Shown piece by piece: positions 14,362-21,255 of a DNA stretch of 21,255 nucleotides (its first letter is position 1; the number at the start of each line of letters is the position of its first letter). Origin of the DNA: Firmicutes bacterium UBA4882 (lineage in GTDB: Bacteria; Bacillota; UBA4882); the NCBI GenBank assembly GCA_002399265.1, contig DHDG01000002.1:75215-96469 (forward strand), read 5' to 3'. A program made the position numbers and the translations under genes. Below the pieces are notes generated by a model that searched no databases, was not told the DNA's origin, and saw only the letters and a program-made list of their open reading frames with translations.

Positions 14362-15354
14362 TTGGATCTATTTGTCATTCTGTTAATCGTTGGCGGTGCC
14401 ATCATCCTGCTGTCGCTATTCTTTAGTTTTGTGCCGCTGGGTCTGTGGATCTCTGCCTTGGCATCCAATGTTAAAGTCAACATGATTTCACTTGTTGGAA
14501 TGCGGCTGAGACGCGTTACGCCGTCCCGAATTGTTTTTCCACTGATCAAGGCTACGAAAGCCGGACTGGATGTCAACGTTACTAATTTGGAAGCCCATTA
14601 TCTCGCAGGTGGTAATGTTGACCGGGTAGTCGACGCTTTGATTGCAGCCCATCGTGCTGAACTGGGGCTGACCTTCCAGCGGGCTGCTGCCATTGATCTG
14701 GCTGGCCGTAATGTTCTGGAAGCTGTGCAAATGAGCGTTAACCCGAGGGTTATCGAGACCCCCATCGTTGCTGCGGTTGCCAAAGACGGCATCGAGCTCC
14801 GCGCCAAAGCCCGTGTGACTGTGCGTGCGAACATTGAAAGGCTGGTCGGTGGTGCTGGCGAAGCGACCATTATTGCCCGTGTTGGTGAAGGTATTGTGAC
14901 GACCGTCGGTTCGTCGGAAAGCCATAAAGAAGTGCTTGAAAATCCGGATCGCATCTCGACTACTGTTTTGAATAAGGGTCTGGATGCCGGGACGGCGTTT
15001 GAAATTCTTTCAATTGATATTGCCGATGTTGACGTTGGTCGTAATATCGGTGCCAGACTGCAAATGGATCAGGCGGAAGCCGATAAGAACATTGCGCAGG
15101 CCAAAGCATCCGAACGTCGGTTTGCAGCCCTCGCCCGCGAGCAGGAAATGAAGGCTTCTGTGCAGGAAATGCGTGCCCGTGTTGTGGAGGCAGAGGCAGA
15201 AGTGCCGCGCGCTATGGCCGAAGCATTACGTGCCGGCAAACTTGGTGTGATGGACTTTTATAACCTGCAGAATATGCTCGCTGATACTGAAATGCGTCAA
15301 AACATCTCCAAGATCGGACAGCGTCCGGAGGATCCTTCGACCGGATCTAAGAAA
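14362..15354 (+). CDS. floA: flotillin-like protein FloA
   Basis: Membrane scaffold protein that organises functional membrane microdomains. The TTG at 14362 has GGGGGG (14349-14354) 7 nt upstream and gives 331 aa, ending in the stop codon at 15355-15357 and matching the length known for FloA of B. subtilis. An N-terminal hydrophobic hairpin (about residues 1-35, MDLFVILLIVGGAIILLSLF) is followed by SNVKVNMISLVGMRLRRVTP and a PHB/SPFH-like domain. An alanine/glutamate-rich coiled-coil region covers about 230-300 (QAEADKNIAQAKASERRFAA, EVPRAMAEALRAGK). The neighbour nfeD is its functional partner; an acidic anchored protein follows after 19 bp. An upstream in-frame TTG at 14326 lacks a ribosome binding site. 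Confidence 0.94.
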
Positions 15355-15376
15355 TAATTGAAAGGATGATAGCCCA

Positions 15377-16108
15377 ATGGAAGTTTTTATTGTCGGGCTG
15401 ATCCTCTATGTGATCCTTTCAGTTATTGGCGAAGTGAGCAAAAAAGGCAAGAACACGCCGCCAACCCAGAACGGCGGTGGAAAAGTCATTCCTTTCCCAA
15501 GCGATCCGACTGCCCGGCGCAAGACTTTCCAGGATGTGCTTAGGGAAGCGCTGGAAGAAGCCAGTTTGGAAGGGCAAGATGCCCAACGCGGCGCGGACGA
15601 TACCTTTGACACGGAAATGGAAGGCACCTTTCAGGGAACGGAAGGTACCTTATTCGAAACGGAGTCCGACGCTGGATTCAGCTCTGAAGGCATCGGTTCA
15701 CTGGAAGGTTCTCCCGTTGCCGACGGTTCACTGGGAGGCTCTCTCGTTGCCGACGGTTCACTGGAAGGAGACCCTCGCGGGGGAAGCTTGGGGCCCATTC
15801 CGGAAGATGCGTATTCTTCTGGCGGCATGCTCAAGAGTTCCTTGAGTGAAGAAGAACTTGTCCGTTGGGAACGTGAAGACGTGGTGGACTTCGATGACGA
15901 TTTTGAAGACGCCGCCGACTCCAGGTTTTCTTATGGAGACATTGGCTTCTCCGATAACGACTCTAATGCGTCTTCGGCATTTCTGCACGGCGGGCTGCTA
16001 ACTACTGAGGAAGACTTGCTGAGAGGGATTATTGTCTCAGAATTAATGAATGCCCGTGGCGGGCGGAGCTTGCTGAAGCGCGGGGCGCGTAGGACGAACC
16101 GCCTGTAA
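15377..16108 (+). CDS. acidic membrane-anchored protein, function unknown
   Basis: The 243-aa product starts at ATG with GAAAGGAT about 9 nt upstream. It begins with a hydrophobic anchor (MEVFIVGLILYVILSVIGEV), then a short basic stretch, then a long acidic, Gly/Ser-rich, probably disordered middle (about residues 60-200). It ends with a more conserved-looking helix and basic tail (EEDLLRGIIVSELMNARGG, KRGARRTNRL). A 10-residue repeat (GSLEGSPVAD / GSLGGSLVAD / GSLEG…) lies at about 107-132. It is the last gene before a terminator and occupies the place of yqfB after floA, but I see no resemblance to YqfB. The layout suits a scaffold or adaptor for the FloA/NfeD system; this is inference from position. 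Confidence 0.75.
   Translation: MEVFIVGLILYVILSVIGEVSKKGKNTPPTQNGGGKVIPFPSDPTARRKTFQDVLREALEEASLEGQDAQRGADDTFDTEMEGTFQGTEGTLFETESDAGFSSEGIGSLEGSPVADGSLGGSLVADGSLEGDPRGGSLGPIPEDAYSSGGMLKSSLSEEELVRWEREDVVDFDDDFEDAADSRFSYGDIGFSDNDSNASSAFLHGGLLTTEEDLLRGIIVSELMNARGGRSLLKRGARRTNRL
15695..15772 (+). repeat. 30-bp coding tandem repeat
   Basis: Two full 30-bp units (15695-15724 and 15725-15754) and a partial third inside the acidic protein gene; each starts GGTTCACTGG and the full units end GTTGCCGAC. They encode the 10-residue repeat GSL(E/G)GS(P/L)VAD and keep the reading frame. Confidence 0.85.
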
Positions 16109-16131
16109 ATCGTTGTTCGAAAGCGAATAAG

Positions 16132-16169
16132 AATGACTCCCGTTTATCGGGAGTCATTACTTTTTTCTT
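16132..16169 (+). terminator. intrinsic terminator ending the sigma/nfeD/floA operon
   Basis: A perfect 11-bp stem AATGACTCCCG (16132-16142) / CGGGAGTCATT (16148-16158) with a TTTAT loop, then AC and TTTTTTCTT. It marks the end of the operon that begins with the ECF sigma gene. Confidence 0.95.
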
Positions 16170-16177
16170 ATGGAGAT

Positions 16178-16221
16178 CGTGGCGAATAAACCTATTTCAG
16201 TACCGCGGTGAATAAACCTAT
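16178..16221. repeat. 18-bp direct repeat upstream of yqfC
   Basis: CGTGGCGAATAAACCTAT (16178-16195) recurs as CGCGGTGAATAAACCTAT (16204-16221), 16 of 18 identical with a 26-bp period. It lies between the terminator and the yqfC start; a regulatory role or simple duplication are both possible. Confidence 0.7.
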
Positions 16222-16278
16222 AGGTAAGAGCAAGTATGTCAGTGATCCGGTGGGATCGATGGTACGGGAGGTGCGTTC

Positions 16279-16572
16279 GTGAGCCGTGATAAAGCGCCCG
16301 GATGGGTAGACCGGTTGGGTGATTTGTTTGAATTACCTCAGGAAATAGTGCTGAATCTGCCGCAGATTGCACTGGTTGGCAACGATTATTTCAGAATCGA
16401 AAACCATCGGGGCATTATTGAATACCGCCCGGATTTAATACGCATAAATACCGCTCGGGGTGAGGTTGCGGTTCGTGGGCAGAAACTGCAAATCCGCGCG
16501 ATCATCACCGAAGAGATTGTCATTTCTGGAAAGATTTCCGCTTTTGAACTCACGGACTGGGAGGCGTTCTAA
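16279..16572 (+). CDS. yqfC: sporulation protein YqfC
   Basis: Small sporulation-associated protein of the YabP/YqfC family. The 97-aa product starts at GTG 16279 with GGGAGGTG (16266-16273) 5 nt upstream. It contains the expected features ELPQEIVLNLPQIALVGN, RIENHRGIIEY and RINTARGEVAVRG, with a final ITEEIVISGKISAFEL. Its stop overlaps the start of yqfD by one base (TAATG), indicating coupled translation. Sporulation sigma control is typical for this pair, but I could not assign a promoter here. Confidence 0.9.
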   Translation: MSRDKAPGWVDRLGDLFELPQEIVLNLPQIALVGNDYFRIENHRGIIEYRPDLIRINTARGEVAVRGQKLQIRAIITEEIVISGKISAFELTDWEAF

Positions 16573-17777
16573 TGCTGATCCAGCGGATATGGTTTTTCTT
16601 GCGTGGCTATTTGGTCATATTGGTGAAAGGGCCGCATCCAGAGCAATTTCTCAATGCAGCGATCGGGCAGGGCGTGCGTCTGTGGGACATTCAACGTTTT
16701 GGCCCGGATTGGCTGCTCTGCAAAGTGGGAGCACAAGGCTTCAAGAAACTGCGGCCAGTTTTTCGCAAAACACGTTGTCAGGGCCGCATCAAGCGGCGGA
16801 TCGGCCTGACATTTGGGTTGCGACGCATCACCAAGCGGCCGGTGCTATTCCTTGGTATCGTTGTCTGCCTGGCCGTTGGCTATATTCTCAGCGGTTTTGT
16901 ATGGTTTGTCGAAGTGGAAGGACTGCAACAGATCGAGCCGGATTCCTTCCGGACCACTCTGGAGGGGGTAGGGGTAAGGGCCGGGGCGCGGAGGGAGGAC
17001 CTGGACCGACAGGCAATTGAGAACGAACTGCTAAAGCAGGAAACCCTGATCGCGTGGGTGTCACTAAAAGTAAAGGGCACGGTAGCAGTGGTGCAAGTGG
17101 TCGAAAAAGAACTGCCGGAGACGATTCCGCAGGGGGTCGTCAATATCATCGCCGCCAAAGATGGGCTGATCCAAAAAATCCTGGTGCTTAAGGGATATGC
17201 GGCAGTAACCGAAGGAGATACTGTTCATAAGGGCGATTTGCTGATTTCCGCCAATCCACCTGCGCTTTTCGGAGGTTCGAATAGCAGTGCCTATAGCGGA
17301 ACGCTCGGGATCCAGGCCCAAGGTCTGGTGGAAGCCAGAGTCTGGTACGAATCGTCGGAGACAGTGCCAATCGTCAGTACCACATGGCAGCCAACTGGCA
17401 AAAAGCGCACACTGTGGTCATTCCGCATTGGTAATCATCAGTTTAACCTGGGCAAAAAGCCTAATTACGCCAAAAGCAAGACTTCTCGCCTTGTTAAGGA
17501 ATGGTTACCCTGCAGGAATGGAAAGAGCTTTGTCGAAGTGATTCGTAATCGCTACTTTGAGGTTGTCGGGACCGCGGTAACGCGGACAAAGTCGGAAGCC
17601 GCTCAGGTAGCCGCCACGAAAGCCTGGCAGGAGATCGAAAAGAGCATCACCGCCAAGGAAGGAATCAGGGAGCTGGCGCGTTCTCAGCTTATCAGTGAAG
17701 AAGCGCAAGGGGCGGTAACAGTAACGGCGATTCTGGAAGCAATCGAGGACATTGGCGTCAGTGCGGGTACGGAGTAG
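16572..17777 (+). CDS. yqfD: sporulation protein YqfD
   Basis: Membrane protein of the YqfD family, associated with mid-to-late sporulation. The 401-aa product starts at the ATG that overlaps the yqfC stop by one base. The N-terminal cytoplasmic part (about residues 1-85) has GPHPEQFLNAAIGQGVRLWD and is followed by a single membrane segment at about 87-110 (RPVLFLGIVVCLAVGYILSG). A large extracytoplasmic part includes GVGVRAGARREDLDRQAIEN and the strongly family-like VNIIAAKDGLIQKILVLKG with TVHKGDLLISA. Both the length and the pairing with yqfC upstream and phoH downstream match the family in spore formers. Confidence 0.92.
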   Translation: MLIQRIWFFLRGYLVILVKGPHPEQFLNAAIGQGVRLWDIQRFGPDWLLCKVGAQGFKKLRPVFRKTRCQGRIKRRIGLTFGLRRITKRPVLFLGIVVCLAVGYILSGFVWFVEVEGLQQIEPDSFRTTLEGVGVRAGARREDLDRQAIENELLKQETLIAWVSLKVKGTVAVVQVVEKELPETIPQGVVNIIAAKDGLIQKILVLKGYAAVTEGDTVHKGDLLISANPPALFGGSNSSAYSGTLGIQAQGLVEARVWYESSETVPIVSTTWQPTGKKRTLWSFRIGNHQFNLGKKPNYAKSKTSRLVKEWLPCRNGKSFVEVIRNRYFEVVGTAVTRTKSEAAQVAATKAWQEIEKSITAKEGIRELARSQLISEEAQGAVTVTAILEAIEDIGVSAGTE

Positions 17778-17803
17778 AGTTATTTGGGAGGTCATGCGAA
17801 ACC

Positions 17804-18823
17804 TTGGCAGAAATAATTGAACAGAAATTTGAAATAACAGATCCGTCGCAAGCCGCCGCAATGTTTGGTAATGGCGGCGAATTTTTAAAACTGATCGAAG
17901 AAGGACTTGCTGTCGAAGTACTAGCCAGAGGTGAGACTGTTACGCTGCGCGGACAGCCGCACTCTGTCACCAAAGCCAAAGAGGTATTGGAAGACATCCG
18001 GCTGATTATTTCCCGCGGGGATTATCCCACCATTCAAGAAGTCCGCTATGCCGTCAGGCTCGCCGGTGAAGGCAAAGACGCACGCTTTAATGAGTGGGCC
18101 AGCGATATTGTGCAGGTAAGTTATCGCGGTAAGAGAATTCATCCGCGTACGCTTGGCCAGAAAATGTATGTTGATACCATTCGGAAGAATGGGATTGTGA
18201 TTGGGATTGGTCCGGCCGGTACAGGTAAGACCTATCTGGCGGTGGCGCTGGCGGTTGCCGCGCTACAGGCCAAGCAGGTCAACAGAATCATCCTGACCCG
18301 CCCAGCAGTGGAGGCTGGTGAGAAGCTCGGCTTTTTACCTGGCGATCTGCAAGAAAAGGTAAACCCCTATTTGCGGCCGCTCTACGACGCCCTCTTTGAC
18401 GTGCTTGGCGTGGACGCTTTTCAAAAGCATATGGAAAAAGGATTGATTGAGATTGCCCCGCTGGCGTATATGCGTGGGCGCACTCTGGACGATTCTTTTA
18501 TTATCCTTGATGAAGCGCAGAACACTACTCCGGAACAGATGAAGATGTTCCTGACGCGCTTGGGCTTCGGTTCAAAAGCAGTAGTAACAGGCGACATTAC
18601 GCAAATTGATCTACCCAAGGGTACGGAATCAGGGCTTACGCAAGTGACCCGCATTCTTTCCGGAGTACCTGGAATCGGCATTGTCTACCTGTCAGACCGT
18701 GACGTAGTGCGTCACGAATTGGTACAGCGCATTATCAAGGCTTATGAGCGCTATGAAGAAGGCCAGCTCGCGGACGTTACGGCAGGTAGGGACGATCGCT
18801 TGGCGGTTAGGGTTGGCCAATAG
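17804..18823 (+). CDS. phoH: PhoH-like ATPase
   Basis: Cytoplasmic P-loop ATPase of the PhoH (YbeZ) family; linked by neighbourhood and known partnership with YbeY to RNA metabolism. It has an N-terminal KH-like region (about residues 1-75, DPSQAAAMFGNGGEFLKLIE), then Walker A GPAGTGKT (136-143), Walker B SFIILDEAQN and the sensor-like VVTGDITQIDLP. The 339-aa length is normal. The TTG at 17804 is the only suitable in-frame start near the conserved N-terminus; GGGAGG (17786-17791) is 12 nt away, longer than usual. An ATG at 17794 is out of frame and opens only nine codons. It is followed by pgpH and probable ybeY. Confidence 0.94.
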   Translation: MAEIIEQKFEITDPSQAAAMFGNGGEFLKLIEEGLAVEVLARGETVTLRGQPHSVTKAKEVLEDIRLIISRGDYPTIQEVRYAVRLAGEGKDARFNEWASDIVQVSYRGKRIHPRTLGQKMYVDTIRKNGIVIGIGPAGTGKTYLAVALAVAALQAKQVNRIILTRPAVEAGEKLGFLPGDLQEKVNPYLRPLYDALFDVLGVDAFQKHMEKGLIEIAPLAYMRGRTLDDSFIILDEAQNTTPEQMKMFLTRLGFGSKAVVTGDITQIDLPKGTESGLTQVTRILSGVPGIGIVYLSDRDVVRHELVQRIIKAYERYEEGQLADVTAGRDDRLAVRVGQ

Positions 18824-18847
18824 GCAGGTCAGGGGCGATCGACTGGC
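18781..18847. repeat. imperfect direct repeat across the phoH stop codon
   Basis: GGCAGGTAGGGACGATCG (18781-18798, coding) recurs as GGCAGGTCAGGGGCGATCG (18823-18841, after the stop), and the similarity continues into TTGGC / CTGGC (to 18804 and 18847). The period is about 42 bp. Confidence 0.6.
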
Positions 18848-18872
18848 AGGTAAATAAAGGATGCGCGTCTGT

Positions 18873-18902
18873 TTGGCCGTTTGACAGTCATTATGCTATA
18901 AT
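18873..18902 (+). promoter_or_regulatory. extended -10 promoter for pgpH
   Basis: TGCTATAAT (18894-18902) is a perfect extended -10 element. TTGGCC (18873-18878) at 18-bp spacing is a weak -35 (3 of 6). A better-looking TTGACA at 18881 is only 10 bp away and cannot be the partner. Start of transcription would be near 18909, about 50 nt before the pgpH ATG. Confidence 0.6.
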
Positions 18903-18958
18903 ATGTTGTCGGCCATTCCCGAGCCGCGGCCAACCGTAACCCTTAAGGAGAGTTTGCG

Positions 18959-21205
18959 ATGCACTCTTTTTTTGCGCGTGTCTATGATTATATTAAACGG
19001 GGCATAGTTGCGCTACCTTCCGCCATCAAGTCGTTCGGCGATTTTATCTGGCGCAGCGTCATTCAGAATCAGGTCGCCAGAGCGTGGCTGTTCGGCGGCG
19101 TGGTTTTTGTAGTTTTGGTTATGCTATTTTATAGTAGCCTCATCCCCAAGCAACTCAACGCTGAAATTGGCGAACGCAGCACGATTGATTATGAAGCACC
19201 GCGCGGCATCGAAAACCGGTATCGTACGGAACAACTACGCGAAAAAGCTTCAGAAGCAGCCTACCGCGCGGCCGTAAATGATCCGGGCTTTTATATCATT
19301 GCCGATACAGCGGCCGCTACCGCCAGGCAAAAGATGACCGCGTTATTTGAGCAGATCGATTGGAAGCGCGAGGAAAATGAGGAAGCGGTCGCTGCAGACA
19401 TTTCGGTGACTACTGCGCTGATACAGCAACAGGCGCGTGAAATTCAGTCGCGTCTGGCGGATCGCGTCCAGGTTGTTATGCCTGAGCAGCCCCTTATTAC
19501 GCTGCTGAGGTTGGACGATGCACGCTACCAAGCTGTCCGCAGACAAATTGAAACGATTTATCCCAGGATGATGGTGTCTGAACGTATTTCCCAAGAAGCG
19601 GTTCAGGACCCGGATTCGATTATTGCGCCGAATCTGCCCGAAGATCTGCCGACTGCGGATCGCAATCTGGTGCGCAACGTCTTGGAACGGCTGATTTTTA
19701 TCAACCAGACCTTAGATAAGGAACGCGTACTAACCTCCCAGGACATCGCCAGGCGTGAAGTAATGCCGGTCTATGTCACCAGAGGGACCGCCATTTTGAT
19801 GCAGGGCAAAGAAATCACCGAGGAGGATATGACACTTCTTGAGGATCTGGGTGTCCTGAACAGTGGCCCCAGCCGGTTCTTGATGTTTCTGAGTTCGGTA
19901 GTGCTGGTTGTTCTAGTGGTGGGCTTAATTGCCGCTTACCTTTACATTTTCAATCGGGAAATTCTCATGGCGACAGGAAACTTGATGCTGATCGGGTTGA
20001 TTTTCTTAACGGTCAGCATAGTTGCCGTGGCGATCGGTTTCTTGCCCAGCGCTTGGGCTGGATATATCATTCCCGTACCGATGGGCGCTATGTTATTGGC
20101 GATCTTGATTGATCGGAAGGTTGCGCTGATCATGTCGGCCATTCTCAGCATTCTGGCGGGGATCGTGGTCGGATACCAACTGCAGCCTGCTTTGGTATTG
20201 CTGGCTGGCAGTTGGGCTGCGGTGTATAGCTTGGCAAAAGTGTCGCAGCGCAGTGATTTGACCCGTGCCGGGTTGGTATCGGCCAGCGTGAGCTTCCTGG
20301 CAACTCTGATACTGGGCGTTCTTTCGGGCGGGCCGAATAACACCAGCATTTTGCAGCGCAGTCTGCTCAGTTTCGCCAACGGCATTGTCTCATCGGTACT
20401 GACAATTGGCCTGCTTCCGTTTTTGGAGCATACTTTTGGGGTGACCTCCGCTATTCGTATGCTGGAGCTATCGAATCCCAACCAGCCCTTACTGCGCAGA
20501 CTTTTGGTAGAAGCGCCGGGCACTTACCATCACAGTATTATGGTCGGAAACCTTGCCGAATCGGCTGCGGAGAGCATTAACGCCGACAGTTTGCTGGTCA
20601 GGGTCGCTGCTTATTATCATGATATCGGCAAAATCAAACGCCCTTACTTTTTTGTGGAAAACCAGATTGGGCAGGATAATCCGCATGAGAAACTGGCTCC
20701 GACTTTGAGTACTCTGATTATTATCTCTCATGTCAAAGATGGGGTCGAGCTGGCTGCCGAATCAAAGTTGCCGAAGCAGGTTACCAATTTGATCGAGCAG
20801 CATCATGGTACAGATTTGGTGCGCTTCTTTTATGCCAAAGCCACGGAGAATGAAAACTCCGAGCGGGATCGTCTGCGGGAATCGGATTTCCGGTATCCCG
20901 GACCAAAGCCTCAGACCAAAGAGGCTGCAGTCCTGATGCTGGCGGACTCAGTGGAAGCCGCCTGTCGGGCGCTGAGCAAGCCGACGCCGGCCCGGCTCGA
21001 AGCGATGATCGAACGCATTATCAAAGAGCGCCTTGATGAAGGGCAGCTCAGCGAGTGTGATGTTACGATGAAGGATCTGGGTACACTGGCATTGACTTTT
21101 GCCCGTGTCTTGTCTGGAATATTTCATTCGCGCATTGAGTACCCCGAGAACGTGGTCAAAGAGTTTGAGAAGAAGAGGAATACAGGTCATGCGGTTGCAC
21201 ATTAA
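18959..21205 (+). CDS. pgpH: 7TM-HD cyclic-di-AMP phosphodiesterase PgpH
   Basis: Integral membrane HD phosphodiesterase of the YqfF/PgpH family, which hydrolyses c-di-AMP on the cytoplasmic side. The 748-aa product has one N-terminal helix (about residues 43-60), an extracytoplasmic 7TMR-HDED domain (about 65-300, starting near GERSTIDYEAPRGIENRYRT), a seven-helix membrane region (about 305-490) and a cytoplasmic HD domain (about 510-680). Metal-binding motifs are YHHS (H524, H525), YYHDIGK (H554, D555), SHVKDG and EQHHGTDL. The ATG at 18959 has AAGGAG (18946-18951) 7 nt upstream. It lies in the conserved phoH-pgpH-ybeY order but with its own predicted promoter, and overlaps the next gene by 17 nt. 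Confidence 0.95.
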   Translation: MHSFFARVYDYIKRGIVALPSAIKSFGDFIWRSVIQNQVARAWLFGGVVFVVLVMLFYSSLIPKQLNAEIGERSTIDYEAPRGIENRYRTEQLREKASEAAYRAAVNDPGFYIIADTAAATARQKMTALFEQIDWKREENEEAVAADISVTTALIQQQAREIQSRLADRVQVVMPEQPLITLLRLDDARYQAVRRQIETIYPRMMVSERISQEAVQDPDSIIAPNLPEDLPTADRNLVRNVLERLIFINQTLDKERVLTSQDIARREVMPVYVTRGTAILMQGKEITEEDMTLLEDLGVLNSGPSRFLMFLSSVVLVVLVVGLIAAYLYIFNREILMATGNLMLIGLIFLTVSIVAVAIGFLPSAWAGYIIPVPMGAMLLAILIDRKVALIMSAILSILAGIVVGYQLQPALVLLAGSWAAVYSLAKVSQRSDLTRAGLVSASVSFLATLILGVLSGGPNNTSILQRSLLSFANGIVSSVLTIGLLPFLEHTFGVTSAIRMLELSNPNQPLLRRLLVEAPGTYHHSIMVGNLAESAAESINADSLLVRVAAYYHDIGKIKRPYFFVENQIGQDNPHEKLAPTLSTLIIISHVKDGVELAAESKLPKQVTNLIEQHHGTDLVRFFYAKATENENSERDRLRESDFRYPGPKPQTKEAAVLMLADSVEAACRALSKPTPARLEAMIERIIKERLDEGQLSECDVTMKDLGTLALTFARVLSGIFHSRIEYPENVVKEFEKKRNTGHAVAH

Positions 21206-21255
21206 CGATTGGACCGTTGAAGAAGATAATATTCCTGATGGTGGCGGTGATGCTT
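21189..21255 (+). CDS. ybeY: probable endoribonuclease YbeY, 3' partial
   Basis: An open frame starts at ATG 21189, inside the last codons of pgpH, and runs to the window edge (MRLHINDWTVEEDNIPDGGG). Only about 22 codons are present, before any YbeY motif such as the zinc-binding HxxxHxxGxxH. The call rests on position: in Bacillota ybeY follows phoH and pgpH. The overlap of 17 nt suggests translational coupling. Confidence 0.55.
   Translation, partial: MRLHINDWTVEEDNIPDGGGDA

Noticed and set aside
15658..15780. Repeat block considered as a CRISPR or regulatory array
   Set aside because: Units are 30 bp, contiguous without spacers and keep the reading frame, so they are coding repeats.
18881..18902. 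TTGACA followed by TATAAT upstream of pgpH
   Set aside because: The spacer is only 10 bp, too short for a sigma-A promoter; the extended -10 with a weak -35 farther upstream is the better reading.

Overview
The window looks like chromosomal core DNA from a spore-forming member of the Bacillota (Firmicutes), Clostridia-like or a deep relative. The evidence is the conserved run mtaB - HIT - rpsU - (ECF sigma / anti-sigma) - nfeD - floA - yqfC - yqfD - phoH - pgpH - ybeY, which matches the B. subtilis yqe/yqf neighbourhood, and the sporulation-linked genes yqfC and yqfD. TTG starts are unusually common: 8 of 23 assignable starts are TTG, 4 are GTG and 11 are ATG, nearly all placed by a strong Shine-Dalgarno sequence. 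No phage, insertion sequence with a transposase, CRISPR array, tRNA or rRNA gene was seen.

Layout. 1-2.8 kb: the 3' part of yhaM (HD-domain 3'-5' exoribonuclease), an exported TPR-repeat protein, and a small four-helix membrane protein closed by a terminator. 2.97-3.7 kb: a secreted protein that reads like a small outer-membrane beta-barrel with a C-terminal Phe, which would fit a diderm Bacillota lineage. 3.9-6.1 kb: a polar amino-acid ABC importer (glnH-glnP-glnQ type). 6.2-7.1 kb: a divergent pair, a Mug-type DNA glycosylase (minus) and a DUF559/Vsr-like nuclease-fold protein (plus). 7.2-8.4 kb: an NAD(P)-type malic enzyme (minus). 8.6-9.3 kb: an unknown secreted protein. 9.35-11.5 kb: the tRNA methylthiotransferase mtaB, a HIT hydrolase and rpsU (59 codons, with a consensus promoter and terminator). 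11.6-16.1 kb: an apparent envelope-stress operon of ECF sigma factor, zinc anti-sigma factor, NfeD membrane protease, flotillin FloA and an acidic anchored protein, preceded by a SigW-like promoter. 16.3-21.25 kb: yqfC-yqfD-phoH, then pgpH (c-di-AMP phosphodiesterase) from its own promoter, overlapping the start of a probable ybeY.

The most notable points are: (a) the ECF/anti-sigma pair sits directly upstream of nfeD-floA, genes that belong to the SigW regulon in B. subtilis, behind what looks like an autoregulatory promoter; (b) the beta-barrel-like protein; (c) long perfect palindromes (25-bp and 29-bp arms) sharing a TTGGGGACRGT core, resembling REP-type elements; (d) short degenerate tandem repeats at the 3' ends of several genes (after glnQ, after the 8.6-kb gene, after nfeD, upstream of yqfC, across the phoH end), which suggests a recurring process of local duplication. 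I did not find a clearly new defence or biosynthetic system; most of the window is ordinary housekeeping gene content.
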